NCBI RefSeq assembly: GCF_016900875.1
Contig: NZ_JAFEUM010000002.1
Coordinates: forward strand, 1-64,000
Length of the DNA: 64,000 nucleotides
Origin: Vibrio ulleungensis
GTDB taxonomy: Bacteria; Pseudomonadota; Gammaproteobacteria; Enterobacterales; Vibrionaceae
Direction of reading: 5' to 3'
Numbering within the stretch: position 1 is the first letter of the stretch; each line of letters starts with the position of its first letter. The position numbers were made by a program, and so were the translations under genes. The notes below the pieces were generated by a model, which was not told the DNA's origin, did not search any database, and saw only the letters and a list, made by a program, of their open reading frames with translations. Shown here piece after piece: positions 45,459 through 54,735 of this stretch.

Positions 45459-47390
45459 TTGATTAAAAACACCTTTAGATTAAGTACCATCGTAGTAGCC
45501 TTACTGACAGCGACAAGTGCGCATTCGGCTTTGTATCAAATAGTTGAAGTCAACTTGGAAGGTCAGGGCAACGAGGCTTATGGCGTTGCTGTTACAGAAA
45601 TTGACAGTATCGAGAATTGCTTTGAAACCACATGTACGAGCTCGGATGTTCAAACCGGTAACGAAATACGAAATGGTACTGATGGCTTTCCGTTTAAAGA
45701 TGAAGCACCTCTGGCGTACGACAATCGATTTCATATCCTCAATCAAAAAGATCTAGAGTACTACTGTGACCGTGAGCGGGGCTACAACAGTTGTGAAAAC
45801 TGGGCGATCTCACAGTGGTACGGCTCCAATGGTTTTGGTGGGCTGAGACGTGAACGTGAAGCATATTATGAAGGGTATTACGCGAATGCAAAGGGCTTTG
45901 TCGATATGACTGAGCAAATGACAGCCCCACTGCGCTCTAGCGCAGTGAATGAATCAGCACCGTTTTTAAGCGGTACCAATAATGTGGTGATAACCAACTT
46001 TACGAGCGGTAAAAATGTCATTGGTACCACAAGTAGTGGTTATTATTCCTTAGGCACTACTTATGGATTTGGTTATCGTGAACGCGGCTTTGTCGATAAT
46101 ACTTTGCTATTGCCTAATCAAAATGGAGGTATGAGCGAAAAAATGGGGCGTTCCATGGCATTCGACTCTTTCGATCTTGATGGAGTAACCTATGTCATTG
46201 GTAGTGCGTCGGTGTCAGATTTTGCACAAGGCGATAGTAACAAAGATTATGGGGGTGACCTCGATAATTGTCCAAGTGCATCTTATCCAGGTGAGTTACG
46301 CGAGTGTCATCATTTTGCGTTTGCTACCAAACCGTACATTTGGTCGTTAGAAGGTGCAGGTGAGTCTGTTACTGGCTCGCCAATCGCTGATTGGGCCCAT
46401 GGTGAAAGCGGAGGCTCGAGGAATGATTACACGGCTTTAGCCAGTGCTAGAGGGGCAGCCATACCTACAGTTGGTTCCTATGTTGGTAAGCCTGTGCTTG
46501 CTGGTTATAACGTAGTTCGTCCAGATGGTGATAACAATTACGGTATGCAAGCTGGAATTTACTACCCAAACGATGCGTTTTCTTTAGCAGCAGTTGATAG
46601 TGTAGTACCGTCAAATCAATGGACCTTCAAAAGTATTGCTAACGCAACCATTTATGACGGTGGTGAGAACGCTTATATCTACAGCAACTCAAGAACCACA
46701 GGTATAAGTGAGAACATGATCGCTGTCGGCGAGTCTAAACTGCGTTACAACCGAGCTTTGAATGGTGCCTTGGCGAATAGACTTTTTTGGGCTGATGCGA
46801 ACTCTTCAACCCCAACAGCGAACTATTTCCTAGACGGCGTGTTCTTTAGTGGTGCCGGCGGTAAAGCTAATGCAATCAACAATTTCAATGAGGTTGTTGG
46901 GCAAGTTGATGCAGAAAATGCTCGTGAGGATGGTGGTAAGCAACGTCGCAAGCGCGGATTCATTTACCCATTAGGAGACATCAATGGGCTAGCAACGGCA
47001 GAGACTGCAGCAAAAATTGAAGCAAGAAGTACTATTTTGAAAAACAAGTCTTGGTGGATTGATGATCTTACCAACGGAGGCTCGTTTAGCGACGCTAACA
47101 ATGCTTATCGTATTATTGAAGCGGGTTCAATTAATGACGCTGGTGTAATTAGTGCTACTGCAATTAAGTGTGTTGGTGGGTATGACACAAACGCGCACAA
47201 CTCCTATTGTGGTGGCGGTACGCAGACTGAAAAGGTGGTTGCAGTTACATTGATTCCTATCACAGGCGCTACTTCAGCGGACATCGTTGAACGCAGTGCG
47301 GACGTTGCACCAGTAGTACGTCAAGGTGCTGGACTCGGCGCTTGGCTAATCGGATTATTCGGGATCTACATTTTTAGAAAGCGCCACTAA
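45459..47390 (+). CDS. DUF3466 family exported protein with GlyGly-CTERM-like tail
   Basis: A 643-residue exported protein. A signal peptide (LSTIVVALLTATSAHS-A, cleavage near residue 24) is followed by a large beta-rich domain with many aromatic and glycine residues, fitting DUF3466, a family common in Vibrio. The last about 20 residues form a glycine-rich stretch (RQGAGLGAW), a hydrophobic segment (LIGLFGIYIF) and a basic end (RKRH), which resembles a GlyGly-CTERM rhombosortase signal. It begins at TTG with AGGA about ten bases before. It follows uup by 12 bp and may be cotranscribed. Function unknown. Confidence 0.8.
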   Translation: MIKNTFRLSTIVVALLTATSAHSALYQIVEVNLEGQGNEAYGVAVTEIDSIENCFETTCTSSDVQTGNEIRNGTDGFPFKDEAPLAYDNRFHILNQKDLEYYCDRERGYNSCENWAISQWYGSNGFGGLRREREAYYEGYYANAKGFVDMTEQMTAPLRSSAVNESAPFLSGTNNVVITNFTSGKNVIGTTSSGYYSLGTTYGFGYRERGFVDNTLLLPNQNGGMSEKMGRSMAFDSFDLDGVTYVIGSASVSDFAQGDSNKDYGGDLDNCPSASYPGELRECHHFAFATKPYIWSLEGAGESVTGSPIADWAHGESGGSRNDYTALASARGAAIPTVGSYVGKPVLAGYNVVRPDGDNNYGMQAGIYYPNDAFSLAAVDSVVPSNQWTFKSIANATIYDGGENAYIYSNSRTTGISENMIAVGESKLRYNRALNGALANRLFWADANSSTPTANYFLDGVFFSGAGGKANAINNFNEVVGQVDAENAREDGGKQRRKRGFIYPLGDINGLATAETAAKIEARSTILKNKSWWIDDLTNGGSFSDANNAYRIIEAGSINDAGVISATAIKCVGGYDTNAHNSYCGGGTQTEKVVAVTLIPITGATSADIVERSADVAPVVRQGAGLGAWLIGLFGIYIFRKRH

Positions 47391-47406
47391 TAACTAACAG
47401 AAGTCT

Positions 47407-47440
47407 AGCGCAGCTCACAATTAGTGTGCTGCGCTTTTTT
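47407..47440 (+). terminator. Terminator of the DUF3466 gene
   Basis: A 12-bp stem with one mismatch (47407-47418 with 47424-47435), followed by a six-T run. Confidence 0.9.
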
Positions 47441-47526
47441 GTTTCTTGAGTATTACGCTTTTATGAACAATTCTTAATAGGTGGAGACATCCACAGATTA
47501 GTAAAGCTCATACAGAGGGAATGACT

Positions 47527-47700
47527 ATGAAGAGACAGAAAAGGGATCGTCTAGAGCGCGCCCAATCTCAGGGTTACAAAGCTGGTGTTAATGGCCGTTC
47601 AGCTGAAACGTGTCCTTACCAGCAAGTGGATGCCAAATCCTATTGGCTAGGAGGTTGGCGTGATGCAAAACACGACCGGGATTCAGGGCTAATCAAATAG
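47527..47700 (+). CDS. rmf: Ribosome modulation factor
   Basis: A 57-residue basic protein that converts 70S ribosomes into inactive 100S dimers in stationary phase. It reads MKRQKRDRLERAQSQGY, then KAGVNGRSAETCPYQ and YWLGGWRDA, matching the whole Rmf family. The ATG at 47527 is preferred over the one two codons earlier because AGAGGGA then lies at six-base spacing. rmf next to fabA is the conserved gammaproteobacterial arrangement, here convergent. Only about 85 bp separate it from the previous terminator, so its promoter is short. Confidence 0.95.
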   Translation: MKRQKRDRLERAQSQGYKAGVNGRSAETCPYQQVDAKSYWLGGWRDAKHDRDSGLIK

Positions 47701-47720
47701 ATATCCAGCTCTTCGTATTT

Positions 47721-47743
47721 TGGCCCGAAAGGGCCATTTTCTT
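47721..47743 (+). terminator. Terminator of rmf
   Basis: A 6-bp GC-rich stem (47721-47726 with 47731-47736), a stable GAAA loop, and a T-rich tail. Confidence 0.8.
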
Positions 47744-47890
47744 ACCTAATTGACGCACTATAACTAAATGCATTGGTCGCATTTGTCGAACAGACCTTGA
47801 GTTCAATAAAATAAGAGGTTGGGGGATCTTATCTAGTAAGTAGATAATGAGTGGGCTAGGGCTTATGCTTTTAGCATTAGACAATCAATT

Positions 47891-47922
47891 GAAAAAAATA
47901 GGCCCCCCTAAAGGGCGACCTA
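47891..47922 (-). terminator. Probable terminator of fabA
   Basis: An imperfect stem (AATAGG with CCTATT plus inner CCC/GGG pairs), followed on the minus strand by a seven-U run, about 22 bp past the fabA stop. Confidence 0.65.
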
Positions 47923-47944
47923 TTCTGAGCAAATCTTTAAGCTA

Positions 47945-48475
47945 TTAGAAAGCGGACGTATCTTTAAATAGACCAACTTTTAGATCTTTGGCTACGTAAA
48001 TCTCTTTGCCATCGACCAATACACGGCCGTCAGCCATACCCATAACCAGTTTACGGTTTACAACGCGCTTCATATGAATCTCGTAGGTGACTTTTTTGGC
48101 AGTAGGCAGTACTTGGCCAGTAAATTTAACTTCGCCTACACCCAATGCACGACCTTTACCTTCGCCACCAATCCAACCAAGGAAAAAACCCACCAATTGC
48201 CACATTGCATCAAGACCTAAACATCCTGGCATTACTGGGTCGCCCGGGAAGTGACAGTCAAAAAACCAAAGGTCTGGCTTAATATCTAGCTCAGCCACAA
48301 TCAGGCCTTTGCCAAAATCACCTTCAGTTTGAGACATCTTCAGCACACGGTCCATCATCAGCATATTAGGTGCTGGCAATTGCGGTCCTTGAGGGCCAAA
48401 TAGTTCGCCGCGACTAGACGCGAGAAGATCATCTCTGTCGTAAGAGTTTGCAATATCGCAAGGTTTTTGAGTCAT
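47945..48475 (-). CDS. fabA: 3-hydroxydecanoyl-ACP dehydratase/isomerase FabA
   Basis: A 176-residue hotdog-fold enzyme that dehydrates 3-hydroxydecanoyl-ACP and isomerises the product to cis-3-decenoyl-ACP, starting unsaturated fatty-acid synthesis. The active-site segment [19 protein letters not shown] holds the catalytic histidine and aspartate. The start at 48475 (MTQKPCD) has GGAG upstream and agrees with the family; the frame from 48529 adds 18 unsupported residues. It is followed by a terminator, and lonH lies 64 bp upstream on the same strand. Confidence 0.96.
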   Translation of the reverse strand: MTQKPCDIANSYDRDDLLASSRGELFGPQGPQLPAPNMLMMDRVLKMSQTEGDFGKGLIVAELDIKPDLWFFDCHFPGDPVMPGCLGLDAMWQLVGFFLGWIGGEGKGRALGVGEVKFTGQVLPTAKKVTYEIHMKRVVNRKLVMGMADGRVLVDGKEIYVAKDLKVGLFKDTSAF

Positions 48476-48539
48476 TGTAATTTTTCTCCATATTGGGTTT
48501 AGGCATCTTAGTGAACACGTGTAAGCCAAACAACTCCGA

Positions 48540-50198
48540 TCAGTCCATCTTAAGCCATTGCTTAAATTTTTGTAACACAGTTTGTGATGGGTGTGGGTTA
48601 TCTAATTGGTGGATCCTATCCTCAATTCTATTTACCACAGATTGTTCCGCGTTTTTAAACGGCATGCCAATCAAAATTTCTAACGCTTGGTCTACGTTAT
48701 CAACGCACCAAATGTGGAAGCGTCCTGCTCGAATGGCTTCGATGACGTCTTTATGCAAGGCCAGGTGACGCAAATTGGCTGACGGCATAATAACGCCTTG
48801 TTCACCGGTTAGCCCTTGGTGATGACACACATAGAAGAAGCCTTCTATTTTCTCGTTGAGGCCGCCTACGGCCTGTACTTGTCCAAATTGGTCCATAGCA
48901 CCAGTTATTGCGATGTGTTGCTTGATCGGTGATTGTGACAAAGCGCTAGACAGCGCACAAAACTCTGCGAGTGACGCGCTGTCGCCGTCAACTTCGCTGT
49001 AGGATTGCTCAAACACTATAGAAGCGGAAAACGGTAAGGGTTCATCAAGTTTCATTTCACTGCTAATGTATGCTTGCATGATCATCATACCTTTAGCGTG
49101 TAAATTGCCGCCTAAATCTGCCTTGCGCTCTACGTCGGCAATGTCACCGTCACCAAAGTGGACCACACAAGAAATTCTCGCTGGCTCACCATAACTAACT
49201 GGGTGTCCAGGGATGTCAACAACGGTCAATCCATTCACTTGACCAATCTGCGAGCCTTTGGTCTTAATCACGACCTGACCATCCAGAATATCGTCTAGAG
49301 CTCGATTGACTAAGTAAGACTCACGATAAGCACGCTTTGCAAGCGCCGCTTCAATGTCTGACGCTGAGATTGCCTTGCTTTGGCTTTGTAGTAACGACTC
49401 AGATAAAAGTCGCTCGATCCAAATTGGGCAGAGTGGAGTGTAGTGCTGTTCTTCACAGGCGCGAGCACCTGCGGTGAGTACTTTAGTTACCGCGTCACTA
49501 TCAGCTAAGCTTATATGAAGTGGCTCAGCAAGGTGTTTTAGCCAGCCTACATAGGGTGCGACATTGTTTTGGTCTAATTTAATCTCTAATTCTATCTCGC
49601 TAAACAGTGTCATTGAAGACAGTGCCGCCGAATCATGGTATTCAACATCAGAAATTTGGTTTCGGTCGCCAACAAAGATCAGTTTAGCGTTTGTAGAATA
49701 CGTAATTCGTGCCGACAGAGTGGGTCCGTGCAAATGGCATTTAGTGACGGGCTCACCCATTATTAGCGATTTAATTTTTTCCCACGAACCAGGCTCTGTC
49801 ATGAGTGTCCGGATAGGTAATACAATGATGCTCTCTGGGTGCGACTCAAGTAAGCCTATGCTTTGATTCAGTATTTCGCCATTTTCAGCGACGGAGTAAT
49901 GTCCAAATAGCTGTGCCAACGAACTTGATTCTGTGGTGATCACATCGATGTTGTGATGTGATGATGACACCATACGTCTTGCGGCATCTGTAACTAGTTG
50001 TCGGTAACGAGTGTTGTCGAGCCCACACACCCACATCAAACGGCAATGGCGCTGGAGCTCTATGAAATCGGATAGGGCTGCGGCGAACCTAGGCTGTAAT
50101 TGCTCAAATGAAGTGTGAGGTATAGACGATACGTCTTCGATTATCGGTGTTAACTGAAGATAACTAGGAGTGACTTTTTCCCAAGAAATTGACTGCAT
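48540..50198 (-). CDS. lonH: Lon-related protease LonH (YcbZ-like), degenerate ATPase
   Basis: A 552-residue protein of the YcbZ/LonH group. The C-terminal half is a Lon-type protease domain with the serine in [12 protein letters not shown] (about Ser408) and the lysine in [12 protein letters not shown]. The N-terminal half has AAA+-like layout ([17 protein letters not shown]), but the place of Walker A reads [13 protein letters not shown], without a GKT/S. ATP hydrolysis is therefore doubtful, as for related Lon-like proteins. E. coli YcbZ is 586 residues. It lies upstream of fabA on the same strand and divergent from matP, as in E. coli. Confidence 0.9.
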   Translation of the reverse strand: MQSISWEKVTPSYLQLTPIIEDVSSIPHTSFEQLQPRFAAALSDFIELQRHCRLMWVCGLDNTRYRQLVTDAARRMVSSSHHNIDVITTESSSLAQLFGHYSVAENGEILNQSIGLLESHPESIIVLPIRTLMTEPGSWEKIKSLIMGEPVTKCHLHGPTLSARITYSTNAKLIFVGDRNQISDVEYHDSAALSSMTLFSEIELEIKLDQNNVAPYVGWLKHLAEPLHISLADSDAVTKVLTAGARACEEQHYTPLCPIWIERLLSESLLQSQSKAISASDIEAALAKRAYRESYLVNRALDDILDGQVVIKTKGSQIGQVNGLTVVDIPGHPVSYGEPARISCVVHFGDGDIADVERKADLGGNLHAKGMMIMQAYISSEMKLDEPLPFSASIVFEQSYSEVDGDSASLAEFCALSSALSQSPIKQHIAITGAMDQFGQVQAVGGLNEKIEGFFYVCHHQGLTGEQGVIMPSANLRHLALHKDVIEAIRAGRFHIWCVDNVDQALEILIGMPFKNAEQSVVNRIEDRIHQLDNPHPSQTVLQKFKQWLKMD

Positions 50199-50374
50199 TG
50201 TGGTGTTTTATCCTTTTAGCTTGCGCACAGTATATCAGAGCGCGACGCATTACCTAGTAAAAGGACAAAAACCGTCAAATTTGTGAGATCGTTAGGGCAC
50301 TTTATGGTGCAAAATATTGAGAAATCGCACAACATGGGTTACGCTGTCACCCATGACCTCAAGGAAGAATAGTG

Positions 50375-50824
50375 ATGAAGTATCAGCAACTTGAAAATTT
50401 AGAATCCGGTTGGAAATGGAACTACCTGATTAAAAAATGGAAAGACGGCGTTTCAGTTACTCGTCACATAGATTCCAGCGCTCAGCAAGCGGCGATTGAT
50501 GAATTACGTGCGCTCGAAAGCGATCCTACTCAAGTCATTGAGTGGATCGATGAGCATATGTCACCAGAACTCGATGTTAAATTGAAGCAAGCAATACGTG
50601 CAAAGCGTAAGCGCCACTTTAATGCGGAGCAAGTTCACACCAAGAAAAAGTCGATCGATTTAGATTACCAAGTTTGGGAAAAGCTGTCACAGCGTGCCAA
50701 TGAGCTTGGCTGTACGTTGTCAGATGCGATCGAATATCTTTTATCTGAAGCATCGCGAAGTGAAAAAGCGAGCCAAACAGTCACGTCACTCAAAGAAGAT
50801 CTCACTAAATTGCTGGCACCTTAA
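50375..50824 (+). CDS. matP: Macrodomain Ter protein MatP
   Basis: A 149-residue DNA-binding protein that organises the Ter macrodomain by binding 13-bp matS sites and bridging them, and that links the terminus to the divisome through ZapB. It begins KYQQLENLESGWKW as E. coli MatP does. A four-helix bundle precedes a ribbon-helix-helix domain (KKKSIDLDYQVWEKLSQRA), and a short C-terminal coiled coil mediates tetramers. The ATG at 50375 with AAGGA upstream is the start. The gene lies about 0.5 kb from dif, and five perfect matS sites are in this window. Confidence 0.96.
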   Translation: MKYQQLENLESGWKWNYLIKKWKDGVSVTRHIDSSAQQAAIDELRALESDPTQVIEWIDEHMSPELDVKLKQAIRAKRKRHFNAEQVHTKKKSIDLDYQVWEKLSQRANELGCTLSDAIEYLLSEASRSEKASQTVTSLKEDLTKLLAP

Positions 50825-50881
50825 CGAGCAGCTTGGTCTGCTTACTATTGCCACGTTGTACCATGTTAGAGGAATGAAGCT

Positions 50882-51193
50882 ATGTTGATGACCACAATTG
50901 CGATTGCAGCTATTGTAATATTTCTTATGGTGTTTATCGATCGCCCAAACAGTAAGTTTGTATTTAAAAGTGGCGAACTGGTTGCGAAAAGAGGTCAAGT
51001 TGGTGCTAAGTTACTGCATGACTTTAAAGAAATTGCAGAACGTAATGACGTAACTGGCACCATTAAAGTGTATCAGCGCAAGTCCAACGACAAATTAGTG
51101 ATCTCCAAATCCGTACCAAATAAAATTCAACAACGCTTTAGAAATGTGTATCCACACCAAGTGGCTAAAACCAAAGGTAAACGCCGCGCTTAA
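50882..51193 (+). CDS. DUF3634-like small membrane-anchored protein
   Basis: A 103-residue protein with one N-terminal transmembrane helix (TTIAIAAIVIFLMVFI) and a basic cytosolic tail rich in lysine and arginine (QRKSNDKLVI, KTKGKRRA). The pattern fits DUF3634, small proteins known mainly from Vibrio and relatives; this assignment is from memory. AGAGGA lies before the start. It follows matP by 57 bp and may share its transcript. It is the last gene before dif. Function unknown. Confidence 0.7.
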   Translation: MLMTTIAIAAIVIFLMVFIDRPNSKFVFKSGELVAKRGQVGAKLLHDFKEIAERNDVTGTIKVYQRKSNDKLVISKSVPNKIQQRFRNVYPHQVAKTKGKRRA

Positions 51194-51284
51194 TAGAAGC
51201 TCTGAAATTAGAGGTTACCAGGGTATTCGTGTGACAAATTCAGTCATATACACAAGTTAACTGGCTTATTTGACAATAGATTTT

Positions 51285-51312
51285 ATTGCGCATAATGTAT
51301 ATTATGTTAAAT
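51285..51312 (+). other. dif: dif site (XerC/XerD chromosome-dimer resolution)
   Basis: The left arm ATTGCGCATAA, central TGTATA and right arm TTATGTTAAAT together give 28 bp. Compared with E. coli dif as remembered, only the first two bases differ (GG to AT), and the XerD arm is identical. It lies in a 214-bp gap between the DUF3634-like gene and the vpsS-like gene. Only one copy was seen, so no Xer-integrated phage or plasmid is next to it. XerC/XerD, activated by FtsK, would act here. Confidence 0.93.
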
Positions 51313-51407
51313 ATGGTTTATGGGAAGCATTCTAGGTTTAGCCATTAAGCCCTATTGTTCAACGTAATCCCTACCTTCAAGTAATGTTGAGCGTTTTGTG
51401 AATCAAT

Positions 51408-53147
51408 TTAATTAGCCGCAATATCGTTATTGCCAGAAATAAGGTGTTGGTTTATCAGCGCCTGTTTAATTTCATTAAGTCTCACAGGCTTACACATAAA
51501 GCCACTCATTTTGGCGTGCTTGCACTTCTGTCTATGAGCTTCATCGTTGTGGGCTGTTAAAGCAATGATTGGTGCTGTAACGCCCATTGTATTGAGGATT
51601 TGGGTTGTTTCAATGCCGTCCATTTTGGGCATCGAAAGATCCATGAATACCAAGTCGTAATAATTCACGCCGTTTTCTTGAACCAAGTCTACGGCGTCAA
51701 AACCACTCGCCGCTTCATGGCAGTTTACTTCAAGTTTTTCGGTCATCAGTTTAATGAGTAATCGATTGGAGTCACTATCATCAACGACCAACACCGTTGG
51801 TGAGTCAATTTCATCGCTGTCGCTCGTTTCGATAAAATCGTTTGATTCGTTTACTTTCATTTGCTGGTCGCACGGCAAACTGACACAAAATGTACTGCCC
51901 ACGCCATATTGACTAGTGACAGTAATTGTCCCGCCTAATAGTTCGGTCAATTGCTTTGAAATCGATAGCCCTAATCCTGTACCGTCATATTGACGCGTAG
52001 AGGTATTGTCGGCTTGGCCAAAAGGTTTGAATATGGTTTGTAGATCTTGTTCCGATATGCCAATACCCGTATCAGTAACAGCTAAATGTATCTGTTTATT
52101 GGATTTTTTCGCAACTACTGTGATTGTTCCTCTATGAGTAAACTTGGCTGCATTTCCAATCAGGTTAAACAATATTTGCTGTAAGCGACTTTTGTCAGAG
52201 ATGAATTCGTTTGGTAGGTTATCTGAAAATTTGATGTCTAGCTTTACGCCTTTCGCCTCTAATTGAGTTCTAAAGTGCGATGCACTGTTGGTGACGGTGT
52301 CACGCAGATTTACACTGTTAAACTTAACAGATAAAGTGCCCCGCTCTAACTTGGTGATATCTAGTAAGTCGTTGATTAATTGTAATAAAAGCTCACTTGA
52401 ATCTTCCATGCTATTAGCCAATTGTAGCAGTCTAGCTTCTTGATTTTCGACTTTGAGGATATCGAGCATGCCCAATATGGAATTGAGCGGTGTACGCAGT
52501 TCGTGCCCCATCATTGCGAGAAATTCAGATTTAGCCTTGTTGGCTTGTTCAGCGTCCAGTTTTGCCTGATTTAGCGCTAGCGTTCTGTGTTCAACCATCG
52601 TCTGGAGGCGCATTTTATAATCGAAATCGAGCATAGCACGCTCGAAAAGTGGTTTAAGCCGATGCAGTGCGTCTCTTAACCTTGGTGAAAAGCGCTGCTC
52701 CGGAGAGTCAATGAGGAATATAATCGACTGGCTTGACGTCGATGATACGCCGGTCATTAGCACCAGGCTTTTCTTTGTATCTTGGTGATGACAAAGTCCG
52801 GGGATTTGGGTGTTATCAAACAGAAACAGCGTCTCACCATTCAATACCCGTTCAAATTTTGTCTGCATGGGCCAGTTAGCGATGGTAAACAGTGTTTTGT
52901 CAGTGGACAGTAGCGTGGTGAAAGCGTTGGCGTTGGTTCGAGATATCACGACCGCTTCTTTGAATTCTATGAAGTTTTTAAGACCAGTAACCAATTGATC
53001 AAAGATTTCGGACGGCGTTGACGCTTCGCCGATAGCGGATAAAGATGAATGTATCATCATGTTTTCTTTGATTAATTGAGATTCACGCGCCCTACTTCTT
53101 TGCAGTTCGTGCAATACCTGATTGTACTTTTCTTTTAGGCTATCCAA
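51408..53147 (-). CDS. vpsS: Hybrid sensor histidine kinase (VpsS-like)
   Basis: A 579-residue hybrid kinase with no transmembrane segment. An N-terminal coiled coil (1-40) and a GAF-like region (about 40-180) precede a HisKA domain with the phospho-accepting histidine in GHELRTP (about His213). The HATPase follows (NLIGNAAKF, DTGIGIS, GTGLGLSIS). A C-terminal receiver carries VVDDSDSNR and the aspartate in FMDLSMPK (about Asp502). It lies 13 bp after the FIST-domain gene. In V. cholerae the equivalent pair is VpsV(NosP)-VpsS, where the kinase feeds phosphate to LuxU and is inhibited by NO-bound NosP. The name is by domain layout and context. Confidence 0.82.
   Translation of the reverse strand: MDSLKEKYNQVLHELQRSRARESQLIKENMMIHSSLSAIGEASTPSEIFDQLVTGLKNFIEFKEAVVISRTNANAFTTLLSTDKTLFTIANWPMQTKFERVLNGETLFLFDNTQIPGLCHHQDTKKSLVLMTGVSSTSSQSIIFLIDSPEQRFSPRLRDALHRLKPLFERAMLDFDYKMRLQTMVEHRTLALNQAKLDAEQANKAKSEFLAMMGHELRTPLNSILGMLDILKVENQEARLLQLANSMEDSSELLLQLINDLLDITKLERGTLSVKFNSVNLRDTVTNSASHFRTQLEAKGVKLDIKFSDNLPNEFISDKSRLQQILFNLIGNAAKFTHRGTITVVAKKSNKQIHLAVTDTGIGISEQDLQTIFKPFGQADNTSTRQYDGTGLGLSISKQLTELLGGTITVTSQYGVGSTFCVSLPCDQQMKVNESNDFIETSDSDEIDSPTVLVVDDSDSNRLLIKLMTEKLEVNCHEAASGFDAVDLVQENGVNYYDLVFMDLSMPKMDGIETTQILNTMGVTAPIIALTAHNDEAHRQKCKHAKMSGFMCKPVRLNEIKQALINQHLISGNNDIAAN
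52291..52303. promoter_or_regulatory. matS site 4 (MatP-binding)
   Basis: GTGACGGTGTCAC is a perfect consensus match within the kinase gene, only about 1.0 kb right of dif. Confidence 0.87.
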
Positions 53148-53160
53148 ATTGCGTTACCTT

Positions 53161-54369
53161 CTAAGAGAATGCCACGGTGGAGATCATTAAGTTTCCGTGT
53201 GCATTTTTGCCTTCGACAGTCATTCCCTGTTCACCGAAGGTAAATGGACACAAAAAAGGTACGTTGTTGTAGGTGTCATTAAGTTGTTTGGCAATATGAG
53301 GTAGATGATCATAAATGCTGTACATTGAGCCTGCGCAAAACATTGAAAGATAAGCGGAAGGTCCCAGTGGCGACATTAAAGATGCGCTCGCGTCGCCAAC
53401 GATTCTCGCCACTCTGTCTACCATATGTTCATGGCTACCAATCATTAATTTAATATTTACTCCCTGTGGCATTTCTGCAAACAGTTCAATTGAACCATCG
53501 TCACATAAACGAACTGGGTGAAACAGGTGATAGTATATTTCGTTTTCGGCACTGATGTATTGAACGCCAAGAGGTACGTGACCTGTATGTTGCATCAAAT
53601 CCTGATATTGCTCATCGTGCAGTATCGACTTTGTCCAGGCGCGATAAACAGACGCTGCTGGCAGATCGTCTATTGATAGGACAAAGCGGCCGTTTGCTGC
53701 AGTCACTACCCCACTTTTTCTGGTGGTGATATAACCGGTACCAAAAGAGGTGTTTAGATTGGCGTTGCCATAGATAAACGTGAGAGAAACACCCTGAGTA
53801 ACTACACCTTCTTGGGTGAAAATGCTCCATTTCCCTTCAATATGATCGTCTGCTGCAGTGCCCCCCAGAACGGGAACCTGCAGACCAAAATAGTTGTCAA
53901 TACATTCAAGGACGCCTTCTTCAGTCCCTACGGTCCCATGCATCAATATAAGTCCAGGCACTTCACCTTGGCGATTAGATTTTTCTATTGCTTTATCAAT
54001 GGCTTTAGTTGTTTTGGTACAGACTTCATCGCGCTCGTTAGTATCAAACGTTGTTATGGCATTACAGGTCCAAAAATGGGGATCTAAAGTATAAGATACC
54101 CCAACGACAGGGCCCTCAATAAACCCTTTGTTAGTCAGTACACCGCGGCACGTGGAACAGCCATGAATTGGCGTATTTGGGTAGTGCTCACGAAGGAGCT
54201 GTTGCAGCCGCTTCGCGTCATAGTGATGGGTGTAATAGATCAACATTGATTGAGCTCTGATTGGCCCAACCTCGGCTACAAGTTCTTCTATAGCTTGATC
54301 TGCCGTAGGTTGAACACTGACAGCAATGCGGTGTGACTCCTGCTGCATTGAAGCGGCTATATTGTCCAT
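53161..54369 (-). CDS. FIST-domain sensor (NosP/VpsV-like)
   Basis: A 402-residue cytosolic protein made of a FIST_N domain (about 40-230; HGCSTCRGVLTNKGFIEGPVVGVSYTL) and a FIST_C domain (about 235-385; ENEIYYHLFHPVR, FCAGSMYSIYDHL). FIST proteins paired with histidine kinases include NosP, a heme nitric-oxide sensor. The order FIST protein then hybrid kinase on one transcript fits that system. A heme ligand cannot be assigned by reading. It lies upstream of vpsS with a 13-bp gap and 12 bp downstream of a small anchored-protein gene, so the three may form one operon. Confidence 0.82.
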   Translation of the reverse strand: MDNIAASMQQESHRIAVSVQPTADQAIEELVAEVGPIRAQSMLIYYTHHYDAKRLQQLLREHYPNTPIHGCSTCRGVLTNKGFIEGPVVGVSYTLDPHFWTCNAITTFDTNERDEVCTKTTKAIDKAIEKSNRQGEVPGLILMHGTVGTEEGVLECIDNYFGLQVPVLGGTAADDHIEGKWSIFTQEGVVTQGVSLTFIYGNANLNTSFGTGYITTRKSGVVTAANGRFVLSIDDLPAASVYRAWTKSILHDEQYQDLMQHTGHVPLGVQYISAENEIYYHLFHPVRLCDDGSIELFAEMPQGVNIKLMIGSHEHMVDRVARIVGDASASLMSPLGPSAYLSMFCAGSMYSIYDHLPHIAKQLNDTYNNVPFLCPFTFGEQGMTVEGKNAHGNLMISTVAFS

Positions 54370-54381
54370 GACACCATCACC

Positions 54382-54735
54382 TTATTGAGGGAGTTGATTA
54401 ATAGTAAGTCGTTGATGACCAGATTCCAACACTAACCCCTTGGTATTGGGCGTAAAGTTCATTTCTGTTAGGTCAGCCGTGTCATCCATTGGTTGCCCGT
54501 CGATTGCGGTAACCGAAAAATCTATATTTTGCGAACTTTGTAATTTTAGACCGACTTTAGACCATTTTAGCGTCAATTTATGCTGTTCAAACTCTAAGTT
54601 ACAAACTTGTTGCACAGTGCAATTGACTTGTTCATCACTAAAAATGACGGTACGCCATACGAATGCAACAATGAGCAACAACATTGTCAAGAGTATTTGT
54701 ATGAGTCTTGCTCGTGTTAGAGGCTGTGCAGCCAT
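54382..54735 (-). CDS. Small membrane-anchored protein upstream of the FIST gene
   Basis: I do not recognise this 117-residue protein. One transmembrane helix (about residues 11-28, LIQILLTMLLLIVAFVW) anchors a periplasmic domain with two cysteines (NCTVQQVC), which could form a disulfide. The domain is beta-rich (HKLTLKWSKVGLKLQ, FSVTAIDGQPM). It lies 12 bp before the FIST gene on the same strand and divergent from ccoN. Its position suggests either the head of the sensor operon or an oxidase-linked accessory. Function unknown. Confidence 0.65.
   Translation of the reverse strand: MAAQPLTRARLIQILLTMLLLIVAFVWRTVIFSDEQVNCTVQQVCNLEFEQHKLTLKWSKVGLKLQSSQNIDFSVTAIDGQPMDDTADLTEMNFTPNTKGLVLESGHQRLTINQLPQ

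Noticed and set aside
47693..47884. Minus-strand 63-codon frame between rmf and fabA
   Set aside because: It overlaps the rmf terminator, has no recognisable features and no ribosome-binding site.
49743..49757. GTGACGGGCTCAC in lonH as a sixth matS site
   Set aside because: It deviates from the consensus at two central positions.
51194..51407. Phage or plasmid integrated at dif (as CTX in V. cholerae)
   Set aside because: Only one dif copy is visible and both neighbours are ordinary chromosomal genes.
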